A DNA stretch of 8,772 bases from Saprospiraceae bacterium (GCA_947441325.1 CANETR010000057.1:1-8772), one strand, 5' to 3'. Positions 1 to 5,167 are shown, counted from the stretch's first letter. Numbers and translations: made by a program. Notes: generated from the letters alone by a model not told the origin.

Positions 1-102
1 GAAATAGACAGTGTTCATCTCAGTTTTGTGCCAGCGGCACTTTATGCTTATAATATCGGAGATATAACATTGAAGCAAAAATCGGAGTGGCTGAATCTAT
101 AA
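1..102 (+). CDS. C-terminal end of an unidentified protein (5' end outside window)
   Basis: Frame 1 is open from the window edge to a TAA at 100-102 and gives 33 residues ending in KQKSEWLNL. The other two forward frames hit stops within this stretch, so this is the only candidate reading frame. It converges on nth with a single base between the two stop codons, which is typical of compact convergent gene ends. No motif, membrane segment or family signature is visible in so short a piece, so I assign no function. It may be a gene tail or a chance open stretch; the tight fit against the nth stop favours a real gene. Confidence 0.5.
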   Translation, partial: EIDSVHLSFVPAALYAYNIGDITLKQKSEWLNL

Positions 103-103
103 A

Positions 104-796
104 TTAGTTTTTCGTCTTTTTCGACATTTTAGCATCCTGCTCATCAAAAAGCTCTGATAGTCCAAAACGACAACAAATAGGGCAGGAGTAAGGATTGTGA
201 AGTTTTGCCGGACAATATTCTCTGCCAAAAAATATAATTTGCAGGTGTAACTTGTTCCAAAGTTTTTTTGGAAAAAGTGCTTTCAAGTCTCGTTCAGTTT
301 GTTCTACATTTTTTGCTTCACTCAGTTGCCAGCGTCTTGCCAGACGGTGAATATGTGTATCTACTGGGAAGGCAGGGTGGCCGAATGCCTGTGACATAAC
401 GACTGATGCTGTTTTATGCCCAACTCCAGGCAACTCTTCCAATGCTTCAAAAGATTCAGGGACAGCTCCCTTGTATTTCTCAAGAAGTATTCCCGAAAGA
501 TCATAGATTGCCTTTGATTTACGAGGTGATAGTCCGCATGGTCTGATGATAGATTCAATTTCTTTCACATCCAATTGTATCATATCGGCCGGATTATTGG
601 CTTTTGCAAAAAGCAAAGGAGTGACTTTATTTACCCTCTCATCAGTACATTGAGCTGATAACAAAACAGCTATCAAAAGCGTGTAAGGATCCTCATGCGC
701 AAGGGGAATGGGTGTTTCGGGATACAATTCCTCCAGTGTTTTAGCTACTTCTTTTGCAATTGCTTTTGTTGAGGGATATTTTTTCGGCCTTGGCAT
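104..796 (-). CDS. nth: Endonuclease III (DNA glycosylase/AP lyase, HhH-GPD family)
   Basis: This 230-residue protein is a base-excision repair glycosylase of the endonuclease III type, which removes oxidised pyrimidines and nicks at abasic sites. The helix-hairpin-helix motif LPGVGHKTA is at residues 122-130 with the catalytic Lys128. The catalytic Asp146 is in VDTHIHRL; the 18-residue Lys-Asp spacing equals that of E. coli Nth (K120/D138). SAQCTDERVN near 48-57 is also a family hallmark. The C-terminal cysteines are unusual: Cys195, Cys205, Cys208 and Cys209, not the canonical C-X6-C-X2-C-X5-C that binds the 4Fe-4S cluster, so cluster binding is uncertain. The start at 796 gives a lysine-rich N terminus and lacks a clear Shine-Dalgarno, as usual in this phylum. 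The gene lies downstream of rpoD on the same strand, but a strong terminator separates them, so it probably has its own promoter within 797-835; I see only a weak TATATTTC there. Confidence 0.95.
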   Translation of the reverse strand: MPRPKKYPSTKAIAKEVAKTLEELYPETPIPLAHEDPYTLLIAVLLSAQCTDERVNKVTPLLFAKANNPADMIQLDVKEIESIIRPCGLSPRKSKAIYDLSGILLEKYKGAVPESFEALEELPGVGHKTASVVMSQAFGHPAFPVDTHIHRLARRWQLSEAKNVEQTERDLKALFPKKLWNKLHLQIIFFGREYCPAKLHNPYSCPICCRFGLSELFDEQDAKMSKKTKN

Positions 797-835
797 TGTT
801 TTATATAAAAAAGGTTGTTTGAAATATAGTACAAA

Positions 836-877
836 ATTAAAATAAAAAACCCGGTGAACAAGTCAATGTTCACCGGG
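836..877 (-). terminator. Intrinsic terminator of rpoD
   Basis: A perfect 11-bp inverted repeat, CCCGGTGAACA (850-860) and TGTTCACCGGG (867-877), encloses a 6-nt loop. Read on the minus strand, the hairpin is followed directly by a T-rich run (849 down to about 836), the classical Rho-independent layout. It begins 19 bp past the rpoD stop codon and precedes nth, so it separates the two transcripts. On the plus strand no T run follows, so it is not bidirectional. Confidence 0.92.
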
Positions 878-896
878 CATATATATAAGGTGTAAA

Positions 897-1769
897 TTAT
901 CTGCCAAGATAAGCCTTGAGTAATTTGCTTTTTGAAGTTGAAGTACGCAATTTGTTAATTGCCTTATCTTTTATTTGACGAACTCGCTCACGGGTAAGAC
1001 CAAATCTTTCGCCAATATCTTCCAATGACATAGGATGTTCGTGACTAATGCCAAAGTAAAGTTTAATTACATCGCGCTGACGTTCTGTCAAAGAGCAAAG
1101 AGAGCGCTCAATCTCGTTACGGAGTGATTCCATGTACTCGAGACTTGCATCTGTTTTCGGAGTATTTTTATTCTCCAATACATCGAGCAGAGAATTATCT
1201 TCACCTTCCACAAAGGGAGCGTCCATAGACACATGTCGAGCAGCAACACCCAAAGTTGTTTCAACTTCGTCAGATGCAATATTTAAAACTTCTGCAAGTT
1301 CCTCGGCAGAGGGCTCACGTTCGAATTCCTGTTCAAGTTTTGAAAAAGCTTTGTTTATTTTATTGAGTGAGCCTACCTTATTTAATGGTAGGCGAACAAT
1401 ACGTGATTGCTCTGCCAAAGCTTGAAGAATAGATTGGCGAATCCACCAAACAGCATAGGAGATAAATTTAAAACCACGGGTTTCGTCAAATCTTTGTGCA
1501 GCTTTAATAAGACCCAGGTTACCTTCATTGATAAGGTCACTAAGCGAAAGTCCTTGATTTTGATATTGCTTAGCAACAGAAACTACAAATCGAAGATTGG
1601 CTTTTGTTAAGCGTTCGAGTGCAACCTGATCCCCTGCTTTAATTCGTTTTGCTAAATCTACTTCTTCTTCAGGAGTTAACAAATCTACTTTGCCAATTTC
1701 CTGTAGATATTTTTCCAATGATTGGCTTTCCCTGTTGGTTATAGATTTTGTAATCTTAAGTTGTCTCAT
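897..1769 (-). CDS. rpoD: RNA polymerase primary sigma factor (sigma-70 family, Bacteroidota type)
   Basis: This 290-residue protein is the housekeeping sigma factor that directs RNA polymerase to promoters. It opens with [15 protein letters not shown] and region 1.2 ([10 protein letters not shown], 17-26). Region 2 follows (about 53-118), with [17 protein letters not shown], the core-binding and -10-recognising [18 protein letters not shown] and the melting segment [13 protein letters not shown]. Region 3 is about 125-205, including [18 protein letters not shown]. Region 4 is about 226-276, with the helix-turn-helix [18 protein letters not shown] (249-266). It lacks region 1.1 and is about half the length of E. 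coli RpoD, which is normal for the primary sigma of Bacteroidota. The gene is monocistronic by layout: its own promoter near 1873-1904, a leader of about 97 nt with a 15-bp hairpin, and a strong terminator after the stop. No Shine-Dalgarno precedes the ATG. An alternative sigma is unlikely given the near-canonical region 2 and 4 sequences. Confidence 0.97.
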   Translation of the reverse strand: MRQLKITKSITNRESQSLEKYLQEIGKVDLLTPEEEVDLAKRIKAGDQVALERLTKANLRFVVSVAKQYQNQGLSLSDLINEGNLGLIKAAQRFDETRGFKFISYAVWWIRQSILQALAEQSRIVRLPLNKVGSLNKINKAFSKLEQEFEREPSAEELAEVLNIASDEVETTLGVAARHVSMDAPFVEGEDNSLLDVLENKNTPKTDASLEYMESLRNEIERSLCSLTERQRDVIKLYFGISHEHPMSLEDIGERFGLTRERVRQIKDKAINKLRTSTSKSKLLKAYLGR

Positions 1770-1808
1770 AAAAGCTTTTTATTATTAAATATTAAGGTCT
1801 GTGCATTC

Positions 1809-1846
1809 CTGGTTTTGAGATTTAGATACTCAAATCTCAAAACCAG
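1809..1846 (-). promoter_or_regulatory. Perfect 15-bp inverted repeat in the predicted rpoD leader
   Basis: CTGGTTTTGAGATTT (1809-1823) and AAATCTCAAAACCAG (1832-1846) are perfect reverse complements around an 8-nt loop. With the proposed promoter, this hairpin begins about 20 nt after the transcription start and ends 39 nt before the rpoD ATG, so it would sit inside the 5' UTR. No T run follows on either strand, so it is not a standard terminator. It could be an RNA regulatory or stability element, or a DNA operator for a dimeric protein. The repeat is directly visible; its role is inferred. Confidence 0.6.
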
Positions 1847-1872
1847 TTGTATTATATAAGGTCAATAGAGCT

Positions 1873-1904
1873 CAAAGTTAGATTTTTTTAGGGCAGTTTG
1901 CAAG
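1873..1904 (-). promoter_or_regulatory. Predicted promoter of rpoD (Bacteroidota type)
   Basis: On the minus strand an exact TAACTTTG (+ strand CAAAGTTA, 1873-1880) matches the Bacteroidota -7 consensus TAnnTTTG. A TTG (1901-1903) lies 20 nt upstream, a plausible spacing for the -33 element. The predicted start of transcription is around 1865-1868. A second exact -7 match (TAATTTTG, + strand 1962-1969) lies upstream but has no -33 partner. Confidence 0.6.
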
Positions 1905-2134
1905 TTAAACGTAATTTTTTGAGCTTTTTGTTCAAAAAAAATGGAATAATATTTTTTCACACAAAATTATCAAATTTTATGCGCCTTGTCCGAAAAACAA
2001 CGCACAGTACATAAAACATTGATTATAATATTTTTATGCTGTTAAAAAGATGGACTGTTCGGGATATTGTACAACTAAAAATATGTGTTGCGTGAAAAAA
2101 GATTTAAAACTTATGAAATTTTGTTCAATTTTTC
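1905..2134. other. AT-rich spacer between divergent promoters
   Basis: This stretch holds no convincing reading frame or RNA gene. It has poly-A/T tracts and a weak TTTTTTGA/TCAAAAAA inverted repeat (1915-1939, 9-nt loop) just upstream of the rpoD promoter. The tracts might act as curved or UP-like DNA for either promoter, but nothing more specific can be supported. Confidence 0.4.
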
Positions 2135-2164
2135 TTGCAGGTTGTGAAATATTATTTAATTTTG
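2135..2164 (+). promoter_or_regulatory. Predicted promoter of the HTH/coiled-coil gene pair
   Basis: TTG (2135-2137), a 19-nt spacer and TAATTTTG (2157-2164) match the Bacteroidota -33/-7 architecture. Transcription would start near 2170, leaving a leader of about 47 nt before the ATG at 2217. Just downstream, CCATTCGAATTGG (2174-2186) has a perfect 8-bp palindromic core, ATTCGAAT. It could be an operator, for example for autoregulation by the HTH protein, but that is a guess. Confidence 0.55.
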
Positions 2165-2216
2165 TGTTGTATTCCATTCGAATTGGTGAAAATTTTGTTT
2201 AAACTTATGTGAAATA

Positions 2217-2624
2217 ATGCAAATTGGGGAGAGGATAGACGTATTATGTATGGCGTTAGGCGTATCAAGAAGAAAGTTCGCCGACATCATCGGCGAAAAT
2301 CCTTCAACGATTGCCTCGATAGTCAGAGGTACCAATCCATCCTCAGTTATTATTTGCTCAATTTTAGAACATTATCCTGAACTTAACGAGCGCTGGTTGC
2401 TCATGGGAGAAGGACCAATTTGGAAAAAAGATCTTTTGGCGCTTACTGTTAAAGATGACAAAGAACAGGATGGCTTAAAGCAACAGATTGAAAATAAAAA
2501 TGATACCATAAGTGCTCTCAAAGGTCAGGTTTCAGCTTTAGAAAAAACAATTGAATTGCTTGAAAAACAGATACAGTTGATGGAAAAACAACTTGCTCTG
2601 AAATTAAGTCGAACCGGTTCTTAA
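2217..2624 (+). CDS. XRE-like helix-turn-helix protein with C-terminal coiled coil
   Basis: This 135-residue protein has two parts. Residues 1-70 resemble a lambda-repressor-like DNA-binding domain: VSRRKFADIIG (about 16-26) and NPSTIASIVRG (28-38) fit the two helices of the HTH. LNERWLLMGEGPIWK (56-70) resembles the NWLLTGEG-type motif common in Bacteroidota phage-repressor-like regulators. Residues about 83-130 form a heptad-patterned coiled coil rich in Leu, Glu, Lys and Gln (for example LEKTIELLEKQIQLMEKQ), probably for dimerisation. There is no peptidase or ligand-binding domain. The ATG at 2217 is the first in frame and gives the complete HTH; no Shine-Dalgarno is visible. It lies 32 bp upstream of another small coiled-coil gene, so the two are probably co-transcribed and may interact. 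It is probably a transcriptional regulator; its targets are unknown. No phage genes surround it. Confidence 0.8.
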   Translation: MQIGERIDVLCMALGVSRRKFADIIGENPSTIASIVRGTNPSSVIICSILEHYPELNERWLLMGEGPIWKKDLLALTVKDDKEQDGLKQQIENKNDTISALKGQVSALEKTIELLEKQIQLMEKQLALKLSRTGS

Positions 2625-2656
2625 CATTAAGTAATAGTCAACTAAATTCTTAGAAC

Positions 2657-2950
2657 ATGGATAATAAAGAAAAGGATATAGTATGGGCACTTGAACAGGC
2701 TTCTCGCTATGCCAAGAAATATTCTGAAGCTAAGGAGGATTTGAATAGATTGGAAGAACAGTTGAAAGCGATGAAAGAAACGATTGATAATGCGAAGAAA
2801 GAAATAGGTTATCTGACAAGGCTTTCAAATACACAACAACAGTATATCGAAAAACTTGAAGAAGTTTTAGAAACTGAAAATGAAGTTAAAAGTAAAGAAA
2901 AATCAATATTGACGATCCATCGAAGGTCGATTCAGGAAGATGCGTGTTAA
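2657..2950 (+). CDS. Small coiled-coil protein of unknown function
   Basis: I do not recognise a family for this 97-residue protein. Residues about 12-82 are highly charged (Lys/Glu) with regular Leu, Ile and Met positions, as in LNRLEEQLKAMKETID and YIEKLEEVLETENEV, so it should form one long, possibly broken, coiled coil. The C-terminal 15 residues (ILTIHRRSIQEDAC) are more basic and end in cysteine. There is no signal peptide or membrane segment, so it is probably cytoplasmic. It follows the HTH gene by 32 bp in the same direction without an obvious promoter or terminator between them, which suggests one transcript. Partnering with the neighbour's coiled coil is plausible but unproven. The stop codon lies within the 5' strand of the long-range stem described next. 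Codon use looks like that of the surrounding genes. Confidence 0.72.
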   Translation: MDNKEKDIVWALEQASRYAKKYSEAKEDLNRLEEQLKAMKETIDNAKKEIGYLTRLSNTQQQYIEKLEEVLETENEVKSKEKSILTIHRRSIQEDAC

Positions 2951-3066
2951 TTGTGGTCTCTCTCTTAAACACACTTTGTGACTCATCTATGGCGACAGGG
3001 CGGGAAAAGCTCGCCCTTCCTCGTCAAGCTTTAAAAAAGCTTTTTTGGTCTCAAAACCACAATTAA
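2947..3066 (+). ncRNA. Candidate structured RNA or structured 3' UTR, family not identified
   Basis: TTAATTGTGGT (2947-2957) is perfectly complementary to ACCACAATTAA (3056-3066), giving an 11-bp closing stem around 98 nt. Inside, three further hairpins can be drawn without conflict: CACA/TGTG at 2970-2980; a two-part stem at 2991-3025 (GGCGA/TCGTC with one G-U pair, an internal loop, then AGGGCGGG/CTCGCCCT with one G-U pair and a 5-nt loop); and AAGCTTT/AAAGCTT at 3026-3042 followed by four Ts. This makes a multibranched fold. The closing stem overlaps the stop codon of the preceding gene, so the element may be a processed 3' UTR rather than an independent gene; I found no good promoter immediately upstream. 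It does not show tmRNA, SRP or RNase P hallmarks. The GC-rich hairpin stands out in an AT-rich spacer. All pairings were read by eye. Confidence 0.4.
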
Positions 3067-3083
3067 AAAAATTGGTCTCTCAT

Positions 3084-3120
3084 AAGGGCAGTATCTCGGT
3101 CAAGATACTGCCCTTTTTTT
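3084..3120 (+). terminator. Intrinsic terminator after the coiled-coil genes/RNA element
   Basis: GGGCAGTATCT (3086-3096) and AGATACTGCCC (3103-3113) form a perfect 11-bp stem with a 6-nt loop, extendable by two A-T pairs, and seven Ts follow (3114-3120). This is a textbook Rho-independent terminator in the forward direction. It closes the 2217-2950 transcription unit and insulates it from the dcw cluster. Confidence 0.93.
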
Positions 3121-3161
3121 ATTTCCCAACCACTTAACTGTCAAGATTTTGTCTAAATAAG

Positions 3162-3182
3162 TGCTGTTTTTTTGAAACAGCA
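3162..3182. repeat. 8-bp inverted repeat upstream of the dcw cluster
   Basis: TGCTGTTT (3162-3169) and AAACAGCA (3175-3182) form a perfect stem around a 5-nt loop. No T run follows on either strand, so it is unlikely to be a terminator. It lies about 50 bp upstream of the MraZ boxes and could be a protein-binding site or incidental. Confidence 0.35.
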
Positions 3183-3233
3183 TGGAGGGAAAATTTTGTC
3201 TGATGGAAAAAAATTAAAAAAAAAGGAAAAATT

Positions 3234-3263
3234 GTGGGAAAAAGTGGGAGAAAGTGGGAAAAA
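3234..3263 (+). promoter_or_regulatory. MraZ operator: three 10-bp-phased GTGGG repeats
   Basis: GTGGG occurs at 3234, 3244 and 3254, each followed by a purine pentamer (AAAAA, AGAAA, AAAAA), so the repeat unit is exactly 10 bp, one per helical turn. MraZ is known to bind tandem TGGGN sites separated by 5 nt (and AAAGTG-type repeats in mycoplasmas) upstream of its own operon, and these match both descriptions. They lie about 150 bp upstream of mraZ within a nearly pure-purine stretch (about 3205-3264). The likely role is autoregulation of the dcw operon, with a promoter at or just downstream of the boxes. Confidence 0.85.
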
Positions 3264-3411
3264 GCTATAATTTAGCATTCAGTTTATGGCAAAATCTGCA
3301 ATTTGCTGATATATAAACTATTTGTGATAAATGTAAAATTAACATAAGTCACTGATATTTAATATATTGATATTTGTTTTTTAGCTTTTTCTTAAGAATG
3401 CAAATTGAAAA
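3264..3411 (+). promoter_or_regulatory. dcw operon promoter/leader region with a five-codon upstream ORF
   Basis: Directly after the MraZ boxes is TATAATTTAG (3266-3275), which contains TAATTTAG, one mismatch from the TAnnTTTG -7 consensus. A second near match, GATATTTG, lies at 3369-3376. Neither has a clear -33 partner, so the promoter is not settled. At the end of the leader, ATG at 3398 opens a five-codon frame (MQIEK) whose TGA at 3413-3415 overlaps the mraZ ATG (3412-3414). No Shine-Dalgarno precedes either start. The rest of the leader is AT-rich without visible structure. Confidence 0.35.
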
Positions 3412-3888
3412 ATGATTCAGTTTCTCGGAGAATATAATTGTAAAATTGATGACAAAGGTCGCCTACGTATGCCGGCCCCCCTGTTGAAACAACTGGAGGG
3501 TATGGTAGAGGAGGGTTTTGTCCTCAATCGTGGCTTCGAGAAATGTTTGGTTTTGTATCCTAAAAAAGCTTGGGGAGCAATTACACAAGAAATTCAGAAG
3601 CTTAATATATACGTGAAACAGAATCGTGATTTTGTCAGATACTTTTTTAGAGGAGCAACCGAAATGGAAATTGATAATAGTCAACGATTGCTATTGCCCA
3701 AAAATTTATCCGATTATGCAGAGGTAGATAAAGAGGTAATCCTCTTTGCATACTTCGATAGAATCGAAATTTGGTCAAAAGAACAGTATGACAATCTTTT
3801 AGGGGACGAACCAAACGATTTTGCAGCACTAGCAGAAGAGGTCATGGGAAAAATTCAAGGAGGAAATGGAAGAACTGACTTATCATAA
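3412..3888 (+). CDS. mraZ: Transcriptional regulator MraZ
   Basis: MraZ is the usual first gene of the dcw cluster; it is a ring-forming AbrB-like DNA-binding protein that represses its own operon. This 158-residue protein has the expected two tandem swapped-hairpin domains, each with the DxxxR signature: DDKGR (13-17, followed by LRMP) and DNSQR (88-92, followed by LLLP). The motifs VRYFFRGATEMEID (75-88) and VILFAYFDRIEIW (109-121) are also typical. The start is well supported because the N terminus MIQFLGEYNCKID matches the family and the nearest upstream ATG (3398) runs into a stop. Its last 23 bp overlap rsmH in another frame, which suggests translational coupling. Three matching operator repeats at 3234-3263 support autoregulation. 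Confidence 0.97.
   Translation: MIQFLGEYNCKIDDKGRLRMPAPLLKQLEGMVEEGFVLNRGFEKCLVLYPKKAWGAITQEIQKLNIYVKQNRDFVRYFFRGATEMEIDNSQRLLLPKNLSDYAEVDKEVILFAYFDRIEIWSKEQYDNLLGDEPNDFAALAEEVMGKIQGGNGRTDLS
3857..3863 (+). promoter_or_regulatory. Shine-Dalgarno-like sequence before rsmH
   Basis: AAGGAGG ends only 2 nt before the rsmH ATG at 3866. A strong purine match like this is not seen before the other genes here, and Bacteroidota generally do not rely on Shine-Dalgarno pairing. The spacing is shorter than optimal and the sequence also encodes mraZ residues, so it may be coincidental. Confidence 0.4.
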
Positions 3889-4771
3889 TCCGGTACTCCT
3901 TAAAGAGTGTATTGAAGGGCTTGAAATGAAGCCTGACGGGATTTATGTCGATGTGACATTTGGAGGGGGAGGACACAGTAGAGCAATGCTTGCTAATATG
4001 GGTGAAAATGCCAGGCTTTTAGCTTTCGACCAGGATGAAGATGTTTTAGAAAATGTACCATCAGACAGTAGATTCAGATTATTGCCATTCAATTTTAGGT
4101 TTTTAAAACAGAGTTTAAGATTGGAGCGCATAAGAGAAGTGGATGGAATATTAGCAGATCTTGGAGTTTCTTCTCATCAGTTCGATACGGCAGAAAGGGG
4201 TTTCTCCTTTAGATTCGAGGCGGAGCTGGATATGAGAATGAATCAATCGGGAGAATTAACTGCCAAAGATATTTTGAATACATATAGTGCAGAAAAACTT
4301 CAAAATATATTTGGATTTTATGGGGAAGTAAGGAATGCCAAAACCCTTGCAAATGCAATAGTTCAGGCAAGACAGCAAATGAAAATTGAAAGAATATCAG
4401 ATCTTTTGAGAATTATGGAACCCTACGTAATGGGTAAAGCAAACAGATATCTTTCGCAAGTTTTTCAGGCTTTGAGAATGGAAGTAAATGAAGAAATAGA
4501 TGCTTTGAAAGATTTACTGGTTCAAGCAACTGAAATTTTAAAACCAGGTGGGAGATTGGTGGTGTTGACATATCATTCATTGGAAGACAGATTGGTAAAG
4601 AATTGGATAAAAAACGGCAGCTTTGAAGAGGAGCCCCAAAAAGATGAGTTTGGAAGATTTAAATGTCCGCTCAAAGCAATTAATAAAAAACCGATTCTGC
4701 CATCTGAAAATGAAATCAATGAAAATAATAGGGCAAGATCGGCAAAATTAAGAATTGCAGAAAAGGTATAA
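3866..4771 (+). CDS. rsmH: 16S rRNA (cytosine(1402)-N(4))-methyltransferase RsmH (MraW)
   Basis: RsmH is a SAM-dependent enzyme that methylates N4 of C1402 in the 16S rRNA P-site. The 301-residue length is normal. Characteristic segments in order are YHNPVLLKECIEGL (6-19), the SAM-binding loop VDVTFGGGGHSRAML (28-42), acidic LLAFDQDEDVL (51-61), ILADLGVSSHQFD (95-107), RGFSFRFEAELDMRMN (111-126), QVFQALRMEVNEE (198-210) and LKPGGRLVVLTYHSLEDRLVKNW (split: LKPGGRLVVL 225-234, TYHSLEDRLVKNW 235-247). The C-terminal NNRARSAKLRIAEK matches the family's usual end. The start at 3866 overlaps mraZ by 23 bp and gives the correct N terminus. The ftsL-like gene begins 3 bp after the stop codon. All key regions look intact. 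Confidence 0.97.
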   Translation: MEELTYHNPVLLKECIEGLEMKPDGIYVDVTFGGGGHSRAMLANMGENARLLAFDQDEDVLENVPSDSRFRLLPFNFRFLKQSLRLERIREVDGILADLGVSSHQFDTAERGFSFRFEAELDMRMNQSGELTAKDILNTYSAEKLQNIFGFYGEVRNAKTLANAIVQARQQMKIERISDLLRIMEPYVMGKANRYLSQVFQALRMEVNEEIDALKDLLVQATEILKPGGRLVVLTYHSLEDRLVKNWIKNGSFEEEPQKDEFGRFKCPLKAINKKPILPSENEINENNRARSAKLRIAEKV

Positions 4772-4774
4772 AAA

Positions 4775-5167
4775 ATGGCACAGAACAGATTTAAACCCAT
4801 AGAGGTGGAAAAACCGGCAGAGGAAGAACTGCAGAAGCGCCGCAGAAAAAGCGCCTCTAAGTCTCCCTTTTTCGGCAGTCTGAATATCAGTGCATATTAT
4901 ATTTTCAAAAACATAAACTTTATTTTTTTTCTGGCCTTTCTGGGCATTATATATATAGCAAATTCACACTATGCGTTAAAAGTGATTAAGGAAATAAAGT
5001 TTTTACAGAGCGATTTGGAAAAAACCAGCTGGAAGAGCAACACCATAAAGTCAGAATTGATGTATGAAAGTATGCAGTCGAGAGTTTTTGAAAAAGTTGG
5101 TCACTTGGGACTAAAACCTTTATCTGGTAAGCCCAAAAAAATAGAAGTAGAAAAAAGTAAAAAATAA
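4775..5167 (+). CDS. FtsL-like cell division protein (Bacteroidota type)
   Basis: This 130-residue protein is in the ftsL position between rsmH and ftsI and has the FtsL layout: a basic cytoplasmic N terminus (KRRRKSASKS, 21-30), one transmembrane segment (about 47-66, INFIFFLAFLGIIYIANSHY), and a periplasmic helix that looks like a coiled coil (about 68-108, EIKFLQSDLEKTSWKSNTIK), with a Lys-rich tail. FtsL proteins act in the septal divisome with FtsB and FtsQ and help activate FtsW/FtsI. Sequence conservation in this family is low, so the call rests mainly on topology and position; Bacteroidota have a distinct FtsL-like family. It lies 3 bp after rsmH and 18 bp before ftsI. Confidence 0.88.
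   Translation: MAQNRFKPIEVEKPAEEELQKRRRKSASKSPFFGSLNISAYYIFKNINFIFFLAFLGIIYIANSHYALKVIKEIKFLQSDLEKTSWKSNTIKSELMYESMQSRVFEKVGHLGLKPLSGKPKKIEVEKSKK

Noticed and set aside
1132..1425. A 97-codon forward open frame inside rpoD
   Set aside because: It is antisense to conserved sigma regions 2.4 to 4 and its Ser-rich translation looks like a complement artefact.
1962..1969. Second rpoD promoter with an exact TAATTTTG on the minus strand
   Set aside because: No TTG lies 19-21 nt upstream, and such an AT-rich 8-mer is expected by chance in this spacer.
2217..2624. Prophage repressor, marking an integrated element
   Set aside because: The HTH domain is repressor-like, but there is no integrase, phage gene, att-like repeat or compositional break, and housekeeping genes flank it on both sides.
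3026..3046. AAGCTTT/AAAGCTT hairpin followed by Ts as an independent terminator
   Set aside because: The stem is short and almost all A-T, so it would be weak. The much stronger terminator at 3084-3120 is the better call; the hairpin is kept as part of the possible structured RNA.
2947..3066. tmRNA, SRP RNA or RNase P RNA
   Set aside because: The hallmark conserved sequences of these RNAs (for example the SRP GGAAGGA-type loop or a tRNA-like CCA end) were not found, and the element is too short for tmRNA or RNase P RNA.
3205..3264. Purine-rich tandem repeats as a CRISPR or satellite array
   Set aside because: The period is only 10 bp with three units and no spacers, and the units match MraZ operator sites at the expected place.
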